64,000 nt of DNA, taken from positions 133,041-197,040 of the forward strand of contig DASUEU010000089.1 of NCBI GenBank assembly GCA_036274895.1, given 5' to 3'. This DNA comes from CALMKX01 sp036274895 (GTDB lineage: Bacteria; Acidobacteriota; Thermoanaerobaculia; Multivoradales; SZUA-115). Under the pieces are notes generated by a model. It made no database searches. It saw only the letters and a list, made by a program, of their open reading frames with translations, and was not told where the DNA came from. Below, piece after piece: positions 1-7,243 of the stretch; the stretch's first letter is position 1; each line of letters starts with the position of its first letter. The translations under genes and the position numbers were made by a program.

Positions 1-572
1 GCGTGGAAGCTTCCGGGGCCGGCGGAGAGCAGCTCCGCAGGGCGCCCCGGGGGCCGCTCGAGGGAGATCAGCACCCGCGGTGGCCGGCCGGAGGGGGGAG
101 GTCGCGGCGCCAGGGCCGCCTTCCAGGCCGCGACCACCACCTCGCCGTGCGCTTCGACGCCCATGCGTGCCGCGAGGGTGCGGAAGGCCGCCTCGGTGTC
201 GGCCAGGGAGTCGCTGTCCACGGTGACGCTCGGGATGCCCAGGGCACCGAGCCGGCCGGCGAGGTCTTTCTCGCTTTCGAGCAGCACCACCAGATCCGGC
301 TCGAGGGCGGCGAGGGCTTCGAGGTTGGGGTTGTAGAGCCCGCCGAGCTTGGGCAGGGCGACCGCCGCGACGGGGTAGGTGACGTAGTCCCCGACCCCGA
401 CCAGGCGGTCGCCCAACCCCAGGGCGAAGAGGATCTCGACGTTCGAAGGCGCGAGCGCGACGACCTTCTCCGGGGCTCGGGCGGCCGGCTCGCCGGGGCA
501 ACCGGCGAGAAGCCACGCCGCCAGCAGCAGGCGTAGGGGCGCACGGCGTGCGCCCTGCTCCAGCCGCCGCAA
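1..572 (-). CDS. btuF: Cobalamin ABC-transporter substrate-binding lipoprotein (BtuF-like), 3' end cut by window edge
   Basis: Probable periplasmic vitamin B12 binding protein that hands cobalamin to an ABC importer. No ATG is available; the reading frame opens six bases after the btuB stop and the best start is TTG at 572, giving MRRLEQGARRAPLRLLLAAW followed by the lipobox LLAGC. The body has the substrate-binding-fold pattern: VVALAPSNVEILFALGLGD, then VGVGDYVTYPVAAVALPKLG, then NLEALAALEPDLVVLLES, ending at the window edge with the typical AGPGSFH segment. It follows btuB directly on the same strand under the B12 riboswitch, which supports cobalamin rather than haem or siderophore as ligand. 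The ABC permease and ATPase are expected further left. Exact start is uncertain because only TTG/CTG codons are available. Confidence 0.8.
   Translation of the reverse strand, partial: MRRLEQGARRAPLRLLLAAWLLAGCPGEPAARAPEKVVALAPSNVEILFALGLGDRLVGVGDYVTYPVAAVALPKLGGLYNPNLEALAALEPDLVVLLESEKDLAGRLGALGIPSVTVDSDSLADTEAAFRTLAARMGVEAHGEVVVAAWKAALAPRPPPSGRPPRVLISLERPPGRPAELLSAGPGSFH
533..553. repeat. Short GC hairpin shared with repeat copy B, inside btuF signal region
   Basis: The segment GTAGGGGCGCACGGCGTGCG followed by CCC resembles, in inverted form, the GCGCACGGCTGTGCGCCCCT segment of copy B at 26702-26721. Here it encodes the ARRAPL part of the BtuF-like N-terminal region. It may be a small relic of the same repeat family. 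Confidence 0.45.
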
Positions 573-577
573 GGCTC

Positions 578-2395
578 TCAAAACCCCAGCGCCACTCCGC
601 CGACCCAGGTACGGCCGGGGGCCGGGAAGCCGAGCGCCTCCTCGTAGTCGCGATCGGCCAGGTTCTCCACCCGCGCGAAGGGCGTCAGCCGGGCCCGCAG
701 CGCCCAGGAGAGTGCCAGGTCGAAACGGGTGTAGCTGCCGTTTTCGGCGCGGGCGAAGGTCTCCGGGTCGACGTCCGGCCGCCGGCCCACGAAGCGCGTC
801 GTGGCGGTGATCCGCAGGCGTTCCCTGCGCCAGCTCAGGTAGAGGCTCGCGGCCTCCTCGGCGCGCCGCAGCAGGGCCTCGCCGGTATCGAGGTTCTCGG
901 CCTCGAGCCAGGTGCCTTCGAGGCGTGCGGCGAGGCGCTCCCCGGTGAAGGAGAGGGAAGCCTCGACGCCCCGGCTGCGCGCCCGAGCGACGTTGGCGAA
1001 GGTGAAGGCGGCGAGGTCGAAATCGATCAGGTCCTCCTGCTCGAGCTCGAAGGCTGCCACGTCGGCGCGCCAGCGATCCCACCGCCACTCGACGCCGACC
1101 TCGAAGCTCTCGCCCCGCTCGGGCTCGAGAGCGGGGTTGCCGCTGCCTGGGAAGAACAGCTCGCCGAGCGTTGGCGGCCGGAAGGCCTCACCCCAGGAGG
1201 CGCGCAGCCGCAGATTCTCGCGGGCCGGCCACACCAACCCCGCGCGCAGGCTGGTCTCCCCGCCGAACTCCGAGTTGTCGTCCCGGCGGGCGCCGACCTG
1301 CACCTCGACCGGCCCCACGCTCGCGCCCAACTCGCCGAAGGCCGCCCAGGTGGACTGATCCGCCGCGTCGAGGTTGACGCCGAAGGTCGAGCTGTCCGTG
1401 GCTTCGACCTGCTCGGCCTCGGCGCCGAAGGAGAGCCGCCAGCGCTCCCCGCCGCGCCAGGTCGCCACGGTGCGCAGGCGATCGGCCTCTGCCGCGGTGT
1501 CCGAGGCGACGAAGCCGAAGGGGTCGTCGGGATCGCGGAAGGCGTAGTCGGAGTCCACGTGGGAGAGGTGGGCCGAGAGCGACCAGGGCCCCCGCTCGAG
1601 CGAGACGGGAACGGCGATCGTGCGTTCCTGCCAGGCGATCTCGCGCCGGGGGGTCGGCGTGCGGCCGGAGAAGGGGATCCCCGTCTCGCTATCGTCCCAG
1701 TGGGCGAGCAGGCCCAGCGTCGCGCCGGGTGCGATCTCCCAGGCCAGGCGAGCCGCCACGTCGTCACTATCGAAGAAGGAATTCTCGAAGGCGCCGTCGC
1801 CGCGGCGGGAAGCGGCATCGACGTCCACTCGCACCGCACCCAAGTCGCGGCCCCAGGCGAGACCGGCCCGGAAGTAGCCGTCCTCCCCCCCTTCGAGGCG
1901 CACCTTGCCGCCGTCCCGGGCCCCCGACAGCACTTGCACCACGCCGCCCAGGGCACGGCCGCCCCACAGGGCACTGGCCGGGCCGCGCACCACCTCGATG
2001 CGCTCCACCCCCTCAGTGGGCACGAACTGCCAGTTGACGGCGCCGAAGTAAGGGCTGTTGAGCGCCACGCCGTTCCACAGCAAGAGGGTCTGGTCGGACT
2101 CGGAGCCGCGCAGGAAGACGGAGGTCTGCTGGCCGGGTACCCCGAGGGTCCCGGCCTGGGCAGAGGGCACCGTGACCAGTGCCTCGGCGAGGGAGGTCAC
2201 CTGGCGGGCCTCGAGCTCCTCGGGGCCGAGCACGCTGACGGAGACCGCCAGCTTCTCCGCCTCTTCTTGTTCGGCGGCGGCGGTGACGAGCACGGACTCT
2301 CGGTAGACCGGCTCAGTGGACTGGGCTCCGGCCGACGTCGCGCCCCCGAGGACGCCGGCCAGGACGAGGAGCACCTTCGACGAAAGCTCGCGCAT
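578..2395 (-). CDS. btuB: TonB-dependent outer-membrane cobalamin receptor (BtuB-like)
   Basis: Outer-membrane TonB-dependent receptor of 605 residues that imports vitamin B12. The start at 2395 is chosen over a longer frame because it has an AGGAGAG ribosome site and begins a normal signal peptide (MRELSSKVLLVLAGVLGG..AGAQS). The plug domain is clear: SVLVTAAAEQEEAEKLAVSV (TonB-box region), then VPSAQAGTLGVPGQQTSVFL, VERIEVVRGPASALWGGRAL and GGVVQVLSG. A beta-barrel of alternating aromatic strands follows, with NLADRDYEEALGFPAPGRTW near the end and a terminal phenylalanine typical of outer-membrane proteins. A cobalamin riboswitch lies immediately upstream, so expression should fall when B12 is plentiful. 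The btuF-like gene starts 5 bases after the stop. Confidence 0.93.
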   Translation of the reverse strand: MRELSSKVLLVLAGVLGGATSAGAQSTEPVYRESVLVTAAAEQEEAEKLAVSVSVLGPEELEARQVTSLAEALVTVPSAQAGTLGVPGQQTSVFLRGSESDQTLLLWNGVALNSPYFGAVNWQFVPTEGVERIEVVRGPASALWGGRALGGVVQVLSGARDGGKVRLEGGEDGYFRAGLAWGRDLGAVRVDVDAASRRGDGAFENSFFDSDDVAARLAWEIAPGATLGLLAHWDDSETGIPFSGRTPTPRREIAWQERTIAVPVSLERGPWSLSAHLSHVDSDYAFRDPDDPFGFVASDTAAEADRLRTVATWRGGERWRLSFGAEAEQVEATDSSTFGVNLDAADQSTWAAFGELGASVGPVEVQVGARRDDNSEFGGETSLRAGLVWPARENLRLRASWGEAFRPPTLGELFFPGSGNPALEPERGESFEVGVEWRWDRWRADVAAFELEQEDLIDFDLAAFTFANVARARSRGVEASLSFTGERLAARLEGTWLEAENLDTGEALLRRAEEAASLYLSWRRERLRITATTRFVGRRPDVDPETFARAENGSYTRFDLALSWALRARLTPFARVENLADRDYEEALGFPAPGRTWVGGVALGF

Positions 2396-2514
2396 GGGCA
2401 GCTCTCCTGGTGAGAAAGCGACACCGTGCGGGAAGTGGGGGGAGGGAGGGAAGGGAGCGGGCTCGAGGAGCCGCCGCCGACCGGCACCGCACCCCGCGGC
2501 CCGCAAAGCGTCGG

Positions 2515-2715
2515 ACGTCGTGGCAGGTCTCCTGGCTTCCGGATCGTCCTACTCCCGGACCCTTCCCACGCGGGCAACCTCGTCGAGCGAGATCCGCCGC
2601 GCGCAGTGGTGGTGGCCCGCCTGCTCGGCGAGCCTTCCGGTTTCGTACCCGGTGACAGTGGCGGGGGCCGCGCCGGATTCACACCGGCTTCCCTCTTCGG
2701 GGCTCGAGCGTACGC
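2515..2715 (-). promoter_or_regulatory. Cobalamin (B12/AdoCbl) riboswitch
   Basis: On the minus strand the leader contains GGGAAGCCGGTGTGAATCC followed by GGC..CCCGCCACTGT (about 2696-2650), the conserved core of the cobalamin riboswitch. The B12 box AAGCCAGGAGACCTGCC lies at about 2539-2523. A GC-rich perfect hairpin GGGGCTCGAGCGTACGCTCG..CCCC precedes the core at about 2700-2725. The element ends roughly 125 bases before the btuB ATG, leaving room for a terminator or anti-SD expression platform. It is expected to repress btuB-btuF when cobalamin binds. Edges are approximate. Confidence 0.93.
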
Positions 2716-2789
2716 TCGAGCCCCACCGCAACGTCTGAGTCTTGTCAAAGAACCGGCTCGCCACGGGCGGGCCGGCCGAATGGGAACGA

Positions 2790-3320
2790 CTACTGGTTGG
2801 TGGAGCTGCTCGGCGGCGGCGTCGCTGCCGGCGCCTGCTGCGGGGCGGGCGTGACGCCCCCGCCACCGCCCTGCGAGCCCGAGTTGTTGCGGCGCGAGGA
2901 GGTGTCGACGCCGAGATAGACCGGGAGACCCGCCTTGCCGAAATCCTCGGGATCGATGAACTGCTCGGCGGTGTTCGAACGCTCCTGAGGCAGCTGGTCT
3001 TCGTACTCCCCCTCACCCGGCGGCAGGTTGCCGTCGTTCGAGGACCAGCCGAGGAAGATGGTGTTGGTGTCGAGCCTGACGCCGAAGCCGCGGTTCTCGA
3101 CGCTCGAGCTGATGCTCTTGACGTCGGCGCGGTCGAGGGCGATCCAGTTGCCCTGGTCTCCGAGGACGAGGATGGTGTTCGCGTCCCAGGCGGCCGTCTC
3201 GGGCTGATGGCGGGAGATGAACTGCCCGCCGCCCTTGAGCGTGACGGTGAAGGTCTCGGCGAAAGCGGGCGAAGCGGCGACGAGCAGAGCCAGAACCCAG
3301 ATCGAGCGTGTCTTCTTCAC
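2790..3320 (-). CDS. Small secreted protein of unknown function
   Basis: A 176-residue protein starting at GTG 3320, preceded by a strong GAGGAGG site; a longer frame upstream lacks a signal peptide at its N terminus. Residues 1-21 (KKTRSIWVLALLVAASPAFA) form a clear Sec signal peptide. The mature part begins with a short beta-rich region (ETFTVTLKGGGQFISRHQPE, then ANTILVLGDQGNWIALDRAD and VKSIS), which might be a small sensor-like or SH3-like domain. It then becomes low-complexity and acidic, ending in a Gly/Pro/Ser-rich tail (GSQGGGGGVTPAPQQAPAAT). I do not recognise a family. It sits alone between the B12 locus and the divergent VOC gene. Confidence 0.75.
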   Translation of the reverse strand: MKKTRSIWVLALLVAASPAFAETFTVTLKGGGQFISRHQPETAAWDANTILVLGDQGNWIALDRADVKSISSSVENRGFGVRLDTNTIFLGWSSNDGNLPPGEGEYEDQLPQERSNTAEQFIDPEDFGKAGLPVYLGVDTSSRRNNSGSQGGGGGVTPAPQQAPAATPPPSSSTNQ

Positions 3321-3452
3321 GCGGGCACCTCCTCGAGCATCGGCAGAACGGCAGGAGTGTAGCACGAGGCTGCACAGAGGATTGGGCAATGCGACCCCAC
3401 GCCTGGCCATATGCCCATGTTAAGCTCTGCCGCAAGAAGAAGGAGTCGAGAC

Positions 3453-4442
3453 ATGAGGCGACGGCTGGATCGGTCGATCGTGTTGTGCGCGGCGCTGGCG
3501 CTCGGGTCGCAGGTGGGGACGGCCCCGGCAGGGGCCCAGGAGCTGGGTTCGGACAAGGGGGTCGACCACACCGCCGTGTTGGTGCGACCCGAGGACTTCG
3601 AAGCGGCCCGCGGCGTGTTCTCCGAGCAGCTCGGCTTCTCTCTCACCCCGGCCCTGCTATCGCCCCTCGGGGCCAAGAACAGTCTGATCTGGTTCGACGA
3701 CCTGACCTACCTCGAGATCCTGACCTTCACCGAGCTGAACGACTTCACCGCGCAGTTCCTCGCCTTCCTCGAGAACCACCAGGGCGGCAAGTTCTACGGC
3801 AACGACGTGGTGAGCGCCGCTCAGGCCCTCGGCTTTCTCAACGCGGCGGGGTACCCGAGCGTGGGCCCCATCCCGGCCGGCCCGCTGACCATCGAGTCCA
3901 CCGGTGAGGTGCTCGGCCTCACACCCCTCTGGTCCTCGATCATCCTCACCACCGTGCTCGCTCCGGACAACTCGCTGTTCTTCCTCGACTACGACGAGGC
4001 CCAGGTGCAGCAGATGTTCGCCGACTTCCCGGCCGTGGCCCCGCAGGCCCATGCCAACACGGCGGAGAGGATCGAAACGCTGTTCCTGGTGGTGGCCGAC
4101 CTCGACGCGGCGATTGCCTTCTACGAGGGCCTGGGGCTCGAGGTGCGTTCCCGGCACCGGAAGGTCCACTACCTGGGTGGCCGGGGAGCCGAGGTCCGCT
4201 ACGCCAGCAACAACGTGCTACTGCTCGAGCCCGACGGCCCGGGCATCGTGGCGGACTTCGCCGCCGAGAGGGGCGAAGGCATTCTCGGCGTCCGCCTCGA
4301 GGTGGGCGATCTCCAAACCGCCCGGCACCTCATCCACCACTCGACCGGCCACCATCTCCCGGTGTTCAAGCACCAGGGCCGGCACCGCTTCTTGCTCCCG
4401 ACCAGCCTGACCAACGACTTCTTGATCGAGATGGTGGAGTAG
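3453..4442 (+). CDS. Secreted VOC-superfamily (glyoxalase-like) protein, two VOC modules
   Basis: A 329-residue protein with a start at ATG 3453 preceded by AAGGAG. The N terminus (MRRRLDRSIVLCAALALGSQ..PAGAQ) is a signal peptide, so it should act outside the cytoplasm. The first half carries a glyoxalase-3-like module beginning GVDHTAVLVRPEDFEAARGV with a candidate metal histidine, and a second module starts near residue 210 (ETLFLVVADLDAAIAFYEGL). The VOC fold serves dioxygenases, lyases and binding proteins, so the reaction cannot be assigned. Its last 77 bases overlap the 3' end of the convergent GAF-protein gene. Confidence 0.8.
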   Translation: MRRRLDRSIVLCAALALGSQVGTAPAGAQELGSDKGVDHTAVLVRPEDFEAARGVFSEQLGFSLTPALLSPLGAKNSLIWFDDLTYLEILTFTELNDFTAQFLAFLENHQGGKFYGNDVVSAAQALGFLNAAGYPSVGPIPAGPLTIESTGEVLGLTPLWSSIILTTVLAPDNSLFFLDYDEAQVQQMFADFPAVAPQAHANTAERIETLFLVVADLDAAIAFYEGLGLEVRSRHRKVHYLGGRGAEVRYASNNVLLLEPDGPGIVADFAAERGEGILGVRLEVGDLQTARHLIHHSTGHHLPVFKHQGRHRFLLPTSLTNDFLIEMVE

Positions 4443-5301
4443 GCAGGGCCTGTGAACCACCCCCAGAACGCTTCTTCTCGCTCCGCCCCGAGCGCTTCGG
4501 GCGCGGGGGGTTGGCCCAGAGTTCGAGCAGCTGGAGGCCAAGGCCCTGCAGCAGCCCGATTCGCTCGAGCAGCTGCTGTTCCTCGGTAAAGGTGCCCGGA
4601 GTGTCACAGGCGATGTTGAGCACTCCGAGACGGCCCAGGACGATGTTGATCAACGAGCCGAGCTTCTCGAAGTCGTCGCCGGGAAGGCGAGCGACGCGGT
4701 CATCCCTGGAGGCATCGGGGATGATCACGTTGCGCTGGTTCCGGTAGGCCCAACCACAGGAGCCCTCGCCAGGGGTACCGTCCACGGCGAAGACGCGCTC
4801 GTGCGCACTTGCATGATGGAATCCCTGCGTCAACTGGATGCGTAGCAACCGCGAGCGACGGTCGAAGAGCATCAGGTTACCGAAGACCCGCCCCTTGCGG
4901 ACCGGGACCATGATGAGAGCAAGCGCGAGAAGGTTCAGAGCGGCCTTGGTGAGCAGCTCGGTCCGTCGTCTGGTCGAGCGCTCGAAGCTCAAGCGCCGAG
5001 CCAAGGCCGCCAGCTCCGTCTGGCACTGTTGCGCCTCGACCAAGAACTGGTTCGGGCCCTGCGCCCGAAGCCGTCGGGCCGCGACACGCACCGTCACCAT
5101 GCTGAGGGTGGGGGCGAGCAACAGTAACCAGACCTGTCGTGATCCCCAGAGCCCCGGGATCCCGAGGGCTTCGGGGATCCCCAGCGACTCGAAGACCGTC
5201 CACAGGGCTCCGTAGCAGACACCGAAGGCCGCGCCGAAGGCCCGGAGGATCCCGAGGCCGGAGCCTCGTTGCAGGAGATGGCTGATCGCGTCCAGGAACA
5301 T
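4366..5301 (-). CDS. Membrane-anchored GAF-domain protein
   Basis: A 311-residue protein. The N-terminal half has three likely membrane segments (around GILRAFGAAFGVCYGALWTV, VWLLLLAPTLSMVTVRVAAR and LLTKAALNLLALALIMVPVR). A GAF-like sensory domain follows (GNLMLFDRRSRLLRIQ, GSCGWAYRNQRNVIIPDASR, GVLNIACDTPGTFTEEQQLL). GAF modules bind small ligands or sense redox and often sit in signalling proteins; no output domain is present here. The last 40 or so residues are Arg/Ser/Gly-rich low complexity and overlap the antisense 3' end of the VOC gene, which suggests that an original stop was lost and the frame ran on. It is the last gene of a three-gene operon; the VWA gene stop lies 43 bases upstream of this start. 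Confidence 0.75.
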   Translation of the reverse strand: MFLDAISHLLQRGSGLGILRAFGAAFGVCYGALWTVFESLGIPEALGIPGLWGSRQVWLLLLAPTLSMVTVRVAARRLRAQGPNQFLVEAQQCQTELAALARRLSFERSTRRRTELLTKAALNLLALALIMVPVRKGRVFGNLMLFDRRSRLLRIQLTQGFHHASAHERVFAVDGTPGEGSCGWAYRNQRNVIIPDASRDDRVARLPGDDFEKLGSLINIVLGRLGVLNIACDTPGTFTEEQQLLERIGLLQGLGLQLLELWANPPRPKRSGRSEKKRSGGGSQALPTPPSRSRSRWSGWSGARSGAGPGA

Positions 5302-5344
5302 GATGCCTCCAGGTCACGACGGTCGGACTTCAGGTGCCCCTCAG

Positions 5345-6142
5345 CTATGGCCGTTGTGTCTTCGGGGGCCAGCCGAGAGAGTCGAGCCACATCTTCAACT
5401 GGCTGAACGTGATGACCTCGATGCCCCGGTGGGCCGCGAGCAAGGTCTGTCGCCGGCGAGCTATCTGGTCTTGGACGCCATCCCCATCGCGTTGCTCTGG
5501 GACGAGCACCACCCACACCGCGGCCCGGTGGGCCGGTGAGGTGGTCGCCGCGGGCGGTGGGCCACACTGCCGGTGGTCCCCATCCGTCAGCACGACGGTG
5601 AGCTGATCCGTCGGGCTCTCGCGGGCCTGCAGGATCGCTTGATGGACGCAGCTCTGATCCCGTGGCTGGCGTGGCAAGGCCGCCAGCTTGCGCCGCAGCT
5701 GGTCGGCCACGACCTGGCGGCTCTGGGCCGCCCCCTTCTGGGCGTTTTCAAGCAACCGTTGGCAAGCCGACGCGTGCTCCCGTTCCTTCTGCTCGCGCAG
5801 CTGCCGCACCCACTCCTCCTCCCCTTTGAGCTGGAGAGGAGGACACGCGGCCGAGGTCAGGGGCGGGACCGTGATGGGCTGTGGGTCGTCGATCATCGAC
5901 TCCACGGCCGAGGCCCAGGGCACTACCGCCACCCACCGCAGACAGGAACCCGGCTGGACGAGACCGGCAACCAGGTCCACCAGCTGCCGCTCCGCCTGCG
6001 ACTGAGAGCGTGCCTCTGCCGAGCCACTTACGTCGATCATCAGCTCGGCCGTCTTCCAGCCCTCGCAGCTCGGCGGGCCTGGTGTTGCGGGCACAGCCGC
6101 CAGAAGAGAGAGCAGGGCTATCACGAGAGCAGGGCGATGCAT
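5345..6142 (-). CDS. Secreted von Willebrand factor A (VWA)-like protein
   Basis: A 265-residue protein with an N-terminal signal peptide (MHRPALVIALLSLLAAVPAT). The mature protein starts with a VWA strand and metal-ion-dependent adhesion motif, AELMIDVSGSAEARS (DxSxS). A downstream strand VVLTDGDHRQCG supplies the expected later acidic MIDAS position. A Gln/Glu/Arg-rich helical insertion (around WVRQLREQKEREHASACQRL) separates the two. VWA domains bind protein partners in a metal-dependent way. It is the middle gene of a three-gene operon, 6 bases after the membrane protein gene, so it may display a sensed ligand to the membrane GAF protein. That functional link is inference. Confidence 0.75.
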   Translation of the reverse strand: MHRPALVIALLSLLAAVPATPGPPSCEGWKTAELMIDVSGSAEARSQSQAERQLVDLVAGLVQPGSCLRWVAVVPWASAVESMIDDPQPITVPPLTSAACPPLQLKGEEEWVRQLREQKEREHASACQRLLENAQKGAAQSRQVVADQLRRKLAALPRQPRDQSCVHQAILQARESPTDQLTVVLTDGDHRQCGPPPAATTSPAHRAAVWVVLVPEQRDGDGVQDQIARRRQTLLAAHRGIEVITFSQLKMWLDSLGWPPKTQRP

Positions 6143-6148
6143 GGCGAG

Positions 6149-6916
6149 TCACACCTCCAAAGTGACGTCGTTGGCTGTGGCTACAGGAGCGGCAGCCGGT
6201 GAGGCCGGTACGAGCTCGGCGATGAGGGCCTCGATCTCGGCCGCCAGGACCTGGGTCTCGCCGTGCTCGCCACTACCGCCGATCCAGGGACGGGCGAGCC
6301 GATTGCCCGTCTCCAGGATCGAGGCCAGGGTAAGGAGAGCACCTGCGGTCGCCGGGAGGCTCACCGCCAGGGCACCCGAAGCCCACTGAATGACCACGCC
6401 ACCAAAGGGGAGCAGGCGGGTCAGCGCCACAGACCCCAGGAGCCCGAAGCTCGTGAGGGTGAGGATGAGAGCAGCTCGCTTCACGGTGGCGTAGCTCCCG
6501 CGTGGTGCCTCTTCGTTGTCGAAGACGCCCATCAGGGCGTCCGCGATTGCGGTGAGGATGAGGGAGAGAGCCAGGCCCACCAGGGTGGCCCACAGGCGAC
6601 TGAGCGCCAGCCACTGGGTGGCGAGAGAAGAGGCGAAGAGGGCTTCGAGGGCAACGACCAACCAGGCCGCGACCCGGAATCGGCGGGCGCGATAGGCGAG
6701 CGCCTCATCGACCTGGGGCAGCTCTCTCGTGGCCGGCAGGCCGTTCCAGCGTTCGAGCCAGCGGCGGTAGTGGCTGGTGAGCTCGGTCAGCCGGGCAGTG
6801 AGCTGGTGGAGATCCTCGATGACCTCGCGGAGCTTCTGCCGTGCTTTCGCGAGGCGATCCCGGGGCGTGCCGTCATGGATCGTCTGGCGGATCTTGCTGC
6901 GCTGTCGGCGTGTCAT
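6149..6916 (-). CDS. Coiled-coil membrane protein of unknown function
   Basis: A 255-residue protein. ATG 6916 is chosen because an AAGGAGAG site precedes it. Residues 1-75 are charged and helical (MTRRQRSKIRQTIHDGTPRD, then DRLAKARQKLREVIEDLHQL), likely a cytoplasmic coiled coil. Four hydrophobic segments follow (RVAAWLVVALEALFASSLAT, LWATLVGLALSLILTAIADA, RAALILTLTSFGLLGSVALT, GALAVSLPATAGALLTLASI). No family is recognised. It heads the minus-strand operon with the VWA and GAF genes and diverges from the RelA-homologue/ATPase gene across a 327-base spacer, so the two units may share control. Confidence 0.65.
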   Translation of the reverse strand: MTRRQRSKIRQTIHDGTPRDRLAKARQKLREVIEDLHQLTARLTELTSHYRRWLERWNGLPATRELPQVDEALAYRARRFRVAAWLVVALEALFASSLATQWLALSRLWATLVGLALSLILTAIADALMGVFDNEEAPRGSYATVKRAALILTLTSFGLLGSVALTRLLPFGGVVIQWASGALAVSLPATAGALLTLASILETGNRLARPWIGGSGEHGETQVLAAEIEALIAELVPASPAAAPVATANDVTLEV

Positions 6917-7243
6917 GGCGTGGCGCTCTCCTTTGGGCGCTGCCCGTTGGCCGGGCTCCAGGACATACGTCGAGACCGGGATTGGCTCGACTCGCTCGTT
7001 GAACCAGATCTGTCCTCGGGGTCCAGGGCTCCACAAGCTGGTGGGCCCTCACGGTCATTCTCCAGGAACTATGTTGTCGACAAAGATAGGTCATCTCATC
7101 CAGGCTGTCAAGATGAATTCGTCTGAGCTCTCATCTTGTAAGGTGCCTCCCGCGGCCCCGGCGTGACACCTCTTCCGTCCGCCCTTGCTTAACCAGGTCT
7201 TGGCTGCCACAATTGTGGTCGACGCTCCAGGACTCTTCAGCCG
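6917..7243. promoter_or_regulatory. Divergent intergenic region with two short perfect palindromes
   Basis: This 327-base spacer separates the minus-strand membrane/VWA/GAF operon from the plus-strand RSH-ATPase operon and should hold both promoters. The stretch 7064-7140 is clearly AT-richer than its surroundings. Two perfect palindromes stand out: TTGTCGACAA at 7074-7083 and CCACAATTGTGG at 7207-7218. The second lies 25 bases before the RSH start codon. Either could be an operator, perhaps for the winged-helix protein encoded by the second gene. No clear -35/-10 pair was identified. Confidence 0.35.

Noticed and set aside
548..2413. 621-codon plus-strand frame opposite btuB
   Set aside because: Shadow frame of GC-rich code; the minus strand has a complete TonB receptor under a riboswitch, while this frame has no domain pattern.
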